From the NCBI RefSeq assembly GCF_014649875.1, contig NZ_BMTW01000001.1, forward strand, positions 1,426,001 through 1,490,000: a stretch of DNA of 64,000 bases, read 5' to 3'. The position numbers and the translations under genes are program-made. The stretch comes from Streptomyces rubiginosohelvolus (GTDB taxonomy: Bacteria > Actinomycetota > Actinomycetes > Streptomycetales > Streptomycetaceae). The notes beneath the pieces are model-generated. The model did no database searches. It was not told where the DNA came from and saw only the letters and a program-made list of their open reading frames with translations. Of the stretch, positions 17,690 through 25,300 are shown piece by piece; position 1 is the first letter of the stretch, and each line of letters starts with the position of its first letter.

Positions 17690-18781
17690 TCAGCTCTCCT
17701 TTCCGGAGACTCGGGCGGCGGCGACCGCCGGGTGGACGGGAGCGGACTCCGGCACACCGGCCGGCCGCAGGTTGGCGAACTCCTTGCGCAGCACGGGCAC
17801 GACCTCCTCGCCGAGGATGTCGAGCTGTTCCAGCACCGTCTTCAGCGGGAGCCCCGCGTGGTCCATCAGGAACAGCTGGCGCTGGTAGTCGCCGACCGCG
17901 TCCCGGAACGTCAGCGTCCGCTCGATGACCTCCTGCGGGGAGCCCACGGTCAGCGGGGTCTCGCGGGTGAAGTCCTCCAGGGACGGGCCGTGGCCGTAGA
18001 CCGGCGCGTTGTCGAAGTACGGGCGGAACTCCCGTACCGCGTCCTGCGAGTTCTTCCGCATGAACACCTGGCCGCCGAGCCCGACGATGGCCTGTTCGGC
18101 GGTGCCGTGGCCGTAGTGGGCGTACCGCCGCCGGTAGAGGTCGACCATCTTCCTGGTGTGCTCCATGGGCCAAAAGATGTTGTTGTGGAAGAAGCCGTCA
18201 CCGTAGTAGGCGGCCTGCTCGGCGATCTCCGGCGAGCGGATGGAGCCGTGCCAGACGAACGGCGGGACGCCGTCCAGCGGGCGCGGGGTGGCGGTGAAGG
18301 ACTGGAGCGGCGTACGGAACTTGCCCTCCCAGTCCACGACGTCCTCGCGCCACAGCTTGTGCAGCAGGGCGTAGTTCTCGATCGCCATCGGGATGCCCTG
18401 GCGGATGTCCTTGCCGAACCAGGGGTAGACCGGTCCGGTGTTGCCCCGGCCCATCATCAGGTCGACGCGGCCGTCGGCGAGGTGCTGGAGGGTGGCGTAG
18501 TCCTCGGCGATCTTCACCGGGTCGTTGGTGGTGATCAGCGTCGTGGACGTGGACAGGATCAGGTTCTCGGTGCGGGCGGCGATGTAGCCGAGCGTCGTCG
18601 TCGGGGAGGACGGGACGAACGGCGGGTTGTGGTGCTCGCCGGTCGCGAAGACGTCCAGGCCGACTTCCTCGGCCTTCTGCGCGATGGCCAGGGTCGCCTT
18701 GATCCGCTCGTTCTCGGTGGGGGTCCGGCCGGTGGTCGGGTCGGTCGTGACGTCCCCGACGGTGAAGATCCCGAACTGCAT
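17690..18781 (-). CDS. Luciferase-like FMN-dependent monooxygenase, CE1758-like
   Basis: A 363-residue TIM-barrel monooxygenase of the bacterial luciferase superfamily. Recognisable segments are EVGLDVFATGEHHNPPFVPS, then the LSTSTTLITTNDPVKIAEDYA strand/helix, MMGRGNTGPVYPWFG and FVWHGSIRSPEIAEQAA. It would use FMNH2 and O2 on an unidentified small substrate, with FMNH2 from the reductase encoded 5 nt downstream. The product is cytoplasmic. Two tandem GTTGAAC repeats lie about 70-80 nt upstream of the ATG and may be an operator. Confidence 0.9.
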   Translation of the reverse strand: MQFGIFTVGDVTTDPTTGRTPTENERIKATLAIAQKAEEVGLDVFATGEHHNPPFVPSSPTTTLGYIAARTENLILSTSTTLITTNDPVKIAEDYATLQHLADGRVDLMMGRGNTGPVYPWFGKDIRQGIPMAIENYALLHKLWREDVVDWEGKFRTPLQSFTATPRPLDGVPPFVWHGSIRSPEIAEQAAYYGDGFFHNNIFWPMEHTRKMVDLYRRRYAHYGHGTAEQAIVGLGGQVFMRKNSQDAVREFRPYFDNAPVYGHGPSLEDFTRETPLTVGSPQEVIERTLTFRDAVGDYQRQLFLMDHAGLPLKTVLEQLDILGEEVVPVLRKEFANLRPAGVPESAPVHPAVAAARVSGKES

Positions 18782-18849
18782 GGCGTCCGCCTTCCTGAGC
18801 CCTGGCCGGGGTCCGGAGATGCGGAGATCCGGAGGCCCTGACCGATTTG

Positions 18850-18863
18850 GTTGAACGTTGAAC
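18850..18863 (-). promoter_or_regulatory. Tandem GTTGAAC repeat upstream of the monooxygenase operon
   Basis: Two abutting 7-bp direct repeats, GTTGAACGTTGAAC, lie 69-82 nt upstream of the luciferase-like start within its promoter region. They are AT-richer than the surroundings and look like a regulator site. The binding protein is unknown. Confidence 0.4.
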
Positions 18864-18941
18864 TACACCCTACAACGGGACCCCCCTCCGACCTATTCCA
18901 CGTCTGCTTTCCGGGCACCTGACCGCCGGGCACGGGGCCGC

Positions 18942-18947
18942 TACACT
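18942..18947 (+). promoter_or_regulatory. -10 box (TACACT) of the trpS leader transcript
   Basis: TACACT with CTGACC 17 nt upstream as a weak -35 box. The -10 box ends 6 nt before the leader peptide ATG, so the leader peptide is probably translated from a leaderless 5' end. Confidence 0.55.
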
Positions 18948-18953
18948 CGGCCC

Positions 18954-18995
18954 ATGACCTCCGTCCCGTGCCGAAACTGGTGGCGCTCCTCATAG
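18954..18995 (+). CDS. Trp-Trp leader peptide of the auxiliary trpS attenuator
   Basis: A 13-residue ORF, MTSVPCRNWWRSS, with two consecutive Trp codons at 18978-18983. It is the sensor of charged tRNA-Trp: ribosomes stall at the TGG TGG pair when tryptophanyl-tRNA is scarce. It is too short for ordinary gene prediction, but its position directly after the promoter and before mutually exclusive hairpins makes the role clear. A comparable leader is known upstream of the auxiliary, indolmycin-resistant TrpRS of S. coelicolor. Confidence 0.88.
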   Translation: MTSVPCRNWWRSS

Positions 18996-19050
18996 GAGCG
19001 GCCACAGCATCTGCACGGAACCAGGGCCGTTCGACATGGACGGCCCTTTT
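18980..19050 (+). promoter_or_regulatory. Ribosome-mediated transcription attenuator of trpS
   Basis: Three alternative structures are visible. A pause hairpin spans 18980-19005 (GTGGCGCTCC with GGAGCGGCCAC). An antiterminator pairs 18996-19003 (GAGCGGCC) with 19025-19032 (GGCCGTTC). A terminator pairs 19023-19030 (AGGGCCGT) with 19040-19047 (ACGGCCCT), followed by four Ts. Stalling at the Trp codons would cover the first arm and allow the antiterminator, turning on trpS when charged tRNA-Trp is low. Confidence 0.82.
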
Positions 19051-19150
19051 CGCTGCCCTCGTACGGCGCGGAGACGGAAGACGGAGCGCAGCGGCGCTCA
19101 CCGGCGGGGCCGTCCCTCACGTATCACTCACGCGAGGAGAGGCACCCACC

Positions 19151-20251
19151 ATGACCACGACCACCGCCGGGCCCCGAAGCACCGACCCCCAGGCCGACGA
19201 CAACCGCACCACCGAGAACGGCATCACCGACAGCCGCACCGCCGACCTGGAACGCCGCATCGCCCAGAACCCCGGCGGCTTCCGGGTCCTCACCGGGGAC
19301 CGCCCCACCGGCGCCCTTCACCTCGGCCACTACTTCGGCTCCCTGCGCAACCGGGTCCGCCTCCAGGATCTCGGCGTGGACGTCATCGTCCTCATCCCCG
19401 ACTACCAGGTCATCACCGACCGGGACACCGCGGAGCGGCTGGGGGAGTACACCGACGGGCTGCTCCTGGACTACCTGGCCCTCGGTATCGACCCCGCCCG
19501 GTCCACCGTCTTCTGCCACAGCGCCGTCCCCGCGCTCAACCAGCTCATGCTGCCCTTCCTGAGCCTGGTCTCGGTCGCGGAGCTGAACCGGAACCCCACG
19601 GTCAAGGACGAGATCGCGCACTCCCGGCAGTCCACGGTCAGCGGGCTGATGCTCACCTATCCGGTCCACCAGGCCGCCGACATCCTGTCCTGCAAGGGCA
19701 ACCTGGTCCCGGTCGGCCGGGACCAGGCGCCCCACCTGGAGGTCACCCGGACGATCGCCCGCCGCTTCAACGAGCGGTACGGCCAGGTCTTCCCGGAACC
19801 GGACATCCTGCTCTCCGCCGCGCCCCTGCTGCTCGGCACGGACGGGACGAAGATGAGCAAGAGCCGGGCCAATTCCGTCCCGCTCTCCGCCACCGCCGAC
19901 GAGACCGCCCGCCTCCTCAAGGGCGCGACCACGGACGCCGACCGGCACATCACCTACGACCCCGGCACCCGCCCCAACGTCTCCTCCCTGGTGCTGCTGG
20001 CGGCCCTCTGCCTCGACCGGGACCCGCACGAGGTCGCGGCGGAGATCGGCGACGGCGGGGCTGCGGCTCTGAAGCGGACGGTGACCGACGCGGTCAACAG
20101 CCACCTGGCCCCCTTCCGGGCCCGGCGGGCGGAGTACGCGAAGGACCTGACGTACGTACGGTCGGTGCTCCGGGCGGGCAACGAGCGGGCGAACGCGCTG
20201 GCGGAGGCCACGCTGGGGGAGGTGCGCGAGGCGATGGGCGCGTTCCGGTAG
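19151..20251 (+). CDS. trpS: Tryptophanyl-tRNA synthetase, auxiliary (TrpRS II type)
   Basis: A 366-residue class I synthetase that charges tRNA-Trp. After a 40-residue polar N-extension come the HIGH-type motif RPTGALHLGHYFGSL, the type II marker AELNRNPTVKDEI, SGLMLTYPVHQAADIL, and the KMSKS loop GTKMSKSRANS. The type II features and the attenuator suggest the inducible, drug-tolerant form (indolmycin or related inhibitors), with a housekeeping trpS elsewhere. The ATG follows GAGGCACCCACC; an upstream extension of the frame to 18968 would run through the terminator and is rejected. A terminator lies right after the stop. Confidence 0.93.
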   Translation: MTTTTAGPRSTDPQADDNRTTENGITDSRTADLERRIAQNPGGFRVLTGDRPTGALHLGHYFGSLRNRVRLQDLGVDVIVLIPDYQVITDRDTAERLGEYTDGLLLDYLALGIDPARSTVFCHSAVPALNQLMLPFLSLVSVAELNRNPTVKDEIAHSRQSTVSGLMLTYPVHQAADILSCKGNLVPVGRDQAPHLEVTRTIARRFNERYGQVFPEPDILLSAAPLLLGTDGTKMSKSRANSVPLSATADETARLLKGATTDADRHITYDPGTRPNVSSLVLLAALCLDRDPHEVAAEIGDGGAAALKRTVTDAVNSHLAPFRARRAEYAKDLTYVRSVLRAGNERANALAEATLGEVREAMGAFR

Positions 20252-20252
20252 C

Positions 20253-20276
20253 CGGGCGGGCGAAACCGCCCGCCCG
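20253..20276. terminator. Terminator between trpS and the channel-like gene
   Basis: A 10-bp stem (CGGGCGGGCG / CGCCCGCCCG) with a 4-nt AAAC loop begins 2 nt after the trpS stop, in the 66-bp gap between convergent genes. It could serve both. Confidence 0.65.
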
Positions 20277-20317
20277 CGAACCGGCCCGCGATCCGCCGCC
20301 CGAGAACCGGACCGCCC

Positions 20318-22321
20318 CTACCGCCCCGGCACCGCCGACCGCTGCCGGCGCAGCAGCTCCGCGAGGCCCCGGCGGGTGGCGGCGATCACCACCCGGTCCT
20401 GGGCGCGCAGCACGTAGCCGGGGTGCAGGTCCCAGACCAGGCCGGAGGGCGGCGGTGTCGCGTCGCCCTCCGGGTCGAACGGGGGCAGGGCGGCGAGGTC
20501 CGGGTTGCGGTCGGCGGGCGGGGTGGCGTCGATGGCCAGGACCCGCCAGGCGCCCGCCCGGAAGGCCTGTTCGACCGTGTGACCCTCCAACTGCGGGTGC
20601 CCCGCGACCTCCAGGGCGGCGAACAGCATCACCTTGCGCTCGACCGGGACCGCACCGAGGATCTGGCGGCCCATCATGGCGACCGCGAAGGAGGGCGCGG
20701 CCAGATGGGAGACCGAGCGGGAGCGGGTCAGGGCCTGGGGGTGCGCGGTGCGCAGGGTGCGGTAGACGGCGGTGGCGAACTCGTCGTCGTACAGCCGCAG
20801 CGCGACCCTCAGGTCCGGCTTCACCGAGCGGGCGTACAGCGCCGCTTCGAGGTTCGTCGTGTCGATGCTGGTGAGCGCGAGGAGGGCGCGGGCACGGTAG
20901 ATCTTGGCTGCTTCGAGGACGCCCTCCTGGGTGACGTCGCCGATGACGGTCGGCACATGCAGGGAGCGGGCCAGCGGGATGCCGCGCGCTTCGGGGTCCT
21001 CCTCGACGACGACCACGGGGATGTCGAGTTCCCGCAGGCGTACGAGGACACGGGTACCGATCTTGCCGAGCCCCAGCAGCACCACGTGCCCCCCGAGGCC
21101 GCGGGGCGGGCGGCGCAGCGAGGAGGCGGTGCGCAGGGTGCCGAACGCCTCCAGGACGGCGGCGATCAGCAGCGGCAGCAGGAGCAGACCGGCGATGCCG
21201 GAGAGGATCTGGATGATCTGCCGGGCCGCCGACGCGCCCTCGGCCGGGTCGTTCATGCCCAGCAGGTCGAGGACGGTGAGATAGGCGGAGTGGAGCGCGG
21301 TGTCCTTCGTGGTCAGCAGCGAGGCGATCACCAGCGCGACCGCGGCGAGGGCGAAGCCGAGGGCCGACCAGCGCAGCCGGCGCGAGAAGATCTGGGCGAG
21401 CGGTGCGCCCCTGCCGCCCATCCGGGTCGCGGGCCGGGCGGGGTCGGCGCGGCTGATCGCTTCGAGGACCACCGTGCCCCGGCCGGTCGCGTCGGCGACG
21501 GCGCGTTCGTCGGGCAGGAGCTGCGGGGCCTCGTCGCCGCTGCTGTCCGAACCCTCCGCGCCCGCCGGGTCGTTGGTGGTGGAGGAGAGCAGGGCGAGGG
21601 TGCACAGCCCGGGGTCGGCGTGCTCGCCGGGGCGCGGCGGCGGGCGTTCGGCGGCGCGCAGGAGCAGCCCCTCCGCCTGGATGATCTTGTTGCTGCCGGT
21701 CAGGGCGGTGGCGGCGAGGGCCGGGGCCGCGGTGTCGGCGTCGGACAGGACGGTGGTGGAGGCGTCCAGTAACGCCGGGTCGATGCCGGGCATGGCGACG
21801 GCCGCCGCCTGGTCGAGCAGCTCCTCCAGGTGCTGGCCGAGCTTGCGGTTGTAGAGCCGGATCACCAGCCGCAGACGGGGGTTGAGGCGGCGGGCGGTAA
21901 GGGCGGCGCGGATGTTGCGCTCGTCGTCGTCGTAGACGAGCGCGAGGGCGGCGGCCCGGTCGATGCCCGCCTCCTCCAGGACGTCGTCGGAGGGCTCGGG
22001 GGCCTCCATGATGCGGACGGCCTCGACCCCGGCGTTCGTGTCGCCGTTGCCGCCGGTGGTCCCGCTGCCGTTGCCCGCGCGGTTCATCGCCGCCGACATC
22101 CGGCCGAACAGGGCTGCCGCCCGCCCCCGTTGGGTCAGCGGGGTCTCGGGGTTGTTCGCGTCCCGGCCCGGCGGGAGGAGCAGCGTGACCCGTTCGCCGT
22201 AGATGAAGCGCAGCTCCACCGCGAGCCGCCGCGCCAGGGCGTCGTCACCGCAGACGATCATGTGGCCGGAGGACGGCGGCCGTCCCGGCTGCTGAGGAAG
22301 TGGGGGCACGAAACCCAGCAT
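20318..22321 (-). CDS. Ion channel-like protein with two TrkA-N/RCK modules
   Basis: A 667-residue protein with an unusual order: an N-terminal NAD-binding (TrkA-N) module (SGHMIVCGDDALARRLAVEL at about residues 18-37), a 60-residue Gly/Asn-rich insertion, then two TM helices (ALGFALAAVALVIASLL and ILSGIAGLLLLPLLIAAVL, about 325-400). A second TrkA-N module follows with a canonical Rossmann loop VVLLGLGKIGTRVL (about 410), and a C-terminal RCK-C-like part. The plan recalls CASTOR/POLLUX-like and TrkA-gated K+ channels, with a gating role for nucleotide or ions. No clean K+ filter TVGYG is visible between the TM segments, so ion selectivity is open. It is near the AAA+ module but separate by 40 bp, on the same strand. 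Confidence 0.75.
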   Translation of the reverse strand: MLGFVPPLPQQPGRPPSSGHMIVCGDDALARRLAVELRFIYGERVTLLLPPGRDANNPETPLTQRGRAAALFGRMSAAMNRAGNGSGTTGGNGDTNAGVEAVRIMEAPEPSDDVLEEAGIDRAAALALVYDDDERNIRAALTARRLNPRLRLVIRLYNRKLGQHLEELLDQAAAVAMPGIDPALLDASTTVLSDADTAAPALAATALTGSNKIIQAEGLLLRAAERPPPRPGEHADPGLCTLALLSSTTNDPAGAEGSDSSGDEAPQLLPDERAVADATGRGTVVLEAISRADPARPATRMGGRGAPLAQIFSRRLRWSALGFALAAVALVIASLLTTKDTALHSAYLTVLDLLGMNDPAEGASAARQIIQILSGIAGLLLLPLLIAAVLEAFGTLRTASSLRRPPRGLGGHVVLLGLGKIGTRVLVRLRELDIPVVVVEEDPEARGIPLARSLHVPTVIGDVTQEGVLEAAKIYRARALLALTSIDTTNLEAALYARSVKPDLRVALRLYDDEFATAVYRTLRTAHPQALTRSRSVSHLAAPSFAVAMMGRQILGAVPVERKVMLFAALEVAGHPQLEGHTVEQAFRAGAWRVLAIDATPPADRNPDLAALPPFDPEGDATPPPSGLVWDLHPGYVLRAQDRVVIAATRRGLAELLRRQRSAVPGR

Positions 22322-22361
22322 GCCGTGATCCTTCCGGCTCGGTCTTCCCGATCAGGCCCGA

Positions 22362-25300
22362 TCAGTGTGGAGCGTTCGTGATCTTCGCATGACGGCCGGG
22401 GGCGGGCCGGTCGTTGACCGTTCCGCCGTTGGCGCCTTCCTGGGTGCCCGCGAGCAGATGCCGAGGATCCGCCGCCCGCTGGATCGCCGTCTCGACCGCC
22501 GCGATCCGGTCCGCGAGCAGCCCGAGCGCGGCCACCGCACGGGTCATCGGATCGCCCTCCGGCCCGCCGAGCGCCTGCGTACGGACGTAGGAACCGCTGA
22601 TCGCCGCCCACCGCTCCGCCTGTCCGGCGGTGAGCGTGCCCCGCAGGGCGGCCAGCTTCAGCAGATTCGCCTCGGCCCCGGTGGTGAGCGTCTGTGCCTC
22701 GCCCGCGTAGTGGTCGTCGATCACGGCGGACAGTTCCTCGTCGTTCATGACGGGCACGATCCGCTCCGCGATCTTGTTCATGTTGCGGTACGAGCCCTGG
22801 AGCCGGAACGGCGGCTCGGTGCGGGTGGCGTCCGTCTGTGCGGCCGATGCGATGTACGCGGCGTTCACCGCGAGTACGGTGTCCCGGGCCGTGAGGAGAT
22901 GCCGAAGCGCCGCCATGATGCGGTCCAACTCGGCTGCGCTATACGGGTGTTCCAGGTGCTCGGCGCGCGCCGAAGGGTCACTTCCGCCCGCCAGTCGCAC
23001 CAGCAGCGCCAGATCGTCCCGGGAGCGCCCGGCCAGCGGGGCGAGGACCGGGTTGGCGGTCAGCGCGTTCTCCACGAAGCTCAGCGCGAAGACGTCCTCG
23101 CGCCCGCTCAGCACCTCGCCCAGGTTCCACACGTCGGCCCGGTTGGCGAGCATGTCGGGGATCCGGAACTGCTCTCCGGACTCGGTGTACGGGTTGCCCG
23201 CCATGCACACCGCGAACCGTTTGCCCCGCAGGTCGTAGCTGCGCGGCTCACCGTCCCGCACCCCGTCGATGCGGCGCGTGGCGTCGCACAACGGGATGAA
23301 CTTCTGGAGCAGTTCGGGCGAGGTGTGCTGGATGTCGTCGAGGTAGAGGAGCGTGTTGTTGCCCGCCTCCAGCGCGAAGTTGATCTTCTCGATCTCCTGC
23401 CGGGCGGTGGCGCTCGGAGCCCGGTCCGGGTCGAGGGAGGTCACGTCGTGGCCCAGGTTCGGTCCGCTGATCTTGACGAGGACCATGCCGAGCCGGTCGG
23501 CGACGTACTCCATCAGCGTCGTCTTGCCGTAGCCGGGCGGCGAGACGAGCAGGAGCAGGCCCTGCGAGTCGGTGCGCCGGTCGGCGTCGGCGGTGCCGAG
23601 CTGCTTGGCCAGGCTGTCGCCGATCAGCGGCAGGTACACCTCGTCGAGCAGCCGGTTGCGGACGAACGCCGACATCACGCGCGGCCGGTGGTCCTCCAGC
23701 CGCAGCCGGCCGCGCTCGCCGGTCACCAGGGAGGTGCGCAGCCGCTGGTAGGCGCGGAACCCGGGCACGGTGACGGTACGGAACTCGGCGGTACGGGCGA
23801 GGAGTTCGTCGATCCGTACGGTGAGGGCCCCGCCGCCCGCGATGCGCGGGTGGTCGCCGAGGAGGCCCTCAAGACGCTCGGTGAGCGGCGCGTCGCACGC
23901 GTACCGCTCCAGCTCCGGGCAGAGCTCCACCGCGACCGCCTCCGCCAGGTCGCCGCCGCCGAGGTCCGCCCCGGTGGACTCGGCGTACGGCACGAGCCAG
24001 CCCTGCACGAGCTGCTTGCGGGCGGCCAGGTCGTCGCCGAGGGCCGCGAGGTCGTCCCCGTACGCGTCGGGGCCCGCCGCGCGGTGGAACGCTTCCAGGA
24101 AGGTCCGGATCGGGGAGCCCGTGACGAACCCGGCGGGTCCGGTGGTCAGCTCCTCGAAGAGGTACGCGGCGACGGCGTGGCCCGGTGCGGAGGGGGACGG
24201 GGAGCCGATCACCGACGCCCACTCCTCCTGGAGCACTGCGATGGCCGGGGCCAGCCCGAAGGTGTCGCGGGCCCGGGCCAGGGAGGCCGCGCGCCGGGTC
24301 CAGGAGGCGCGCTGCGCTTCCTCGGTCCCGTACGCCCAGAAGAGCTGGGCCGCCGCGCGGACGGCCGGCTCGTGGCGCAGCAGCCCGGCATCCGCGTGCA
24401 GGCGCAGCAGGGCGGCCAGGATCGCCGTGGCGTCCTCGTCGTGGACGCCCCGCGTGTACCCCTCGTCGTACGCCTCGGCGGCCGACTCCCGTACGAGACG
24501 GGCCAGTTCAGCCTCGGGCAGCGCGGCCAGACGGCTCGCCCCGTGCTCGTCGAGGAGACGGGCGGCGAGGTGCTCGGCGCGGTAGACGGCGGCGTTCTCC
24601 GAGGGGAGCAGCTGCTCCCAGTACGGCCGGGCCGCCGTGAACGCCGGGTCGGTGACCGGGGCCCGGTAGTCCGTCCCGGTCAGCGCGAAGACGAGGCTCT
24701 CCCCGGAGGGCACGAGCGTCAGGTCGAACGGCTGGGTGTTCACCGCGAACCGGTGGCGGCCCAGCTTGATCACGGACCCGCCGTCCGCGTACAGCTCGGT
24801 GCGGTCGCGCAGGGCGCGGCCCGCCTCCTGCCGGGCCGCCTTCAGCCGCCCGTCCAGCTCCTCGGCCCGTACCGGGTCGCCGAGTTCGCGCAGCTCGTCG
24901 GCGGTCCGCCGGATCTTGGCGACCATCGGGTCGGAGGCGAAGTAGGTGTGGACGGCGTCGAGGTCGTCCAGCGCGGCCACCCGCCGGGCGATGGTCTCCA
25001 GCACCCGGTCCGCCGACCCGGCCAGCCGCTCCGCGCGCCGCGCCCGCTCGTCCTGGAGGGTCTGCTTGCGCGCCGAGAACGCCTCGTACACCTCGGTGCG
25101 GCGCTCGGCCAGCTCCGCGAGGAAGTTGTCGAACTCCGCGAACCGCGACTCCAGGTTCTCCAACTGGATCAGCAGACGCGCCAGTTGGTCGTCGCACGCC
25201 TCCGGCGAATCGGCTGCGGCCAGCGCGCCCGTCACCGCCTGGCCGAGCAGCGCGAACTCGGCGGCGAACTCGGCCCGCCCCTCCTTCGACAGCAGCTCCC

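Noticed and set aside
18968..19150. An in-frame upstream extension of trpS to an ATG at 18968-region
   Set aside because: It would run through the pause hairpin and terminator of the attenuator and add non-conserved residues; the ATG at 19151 fits the family.
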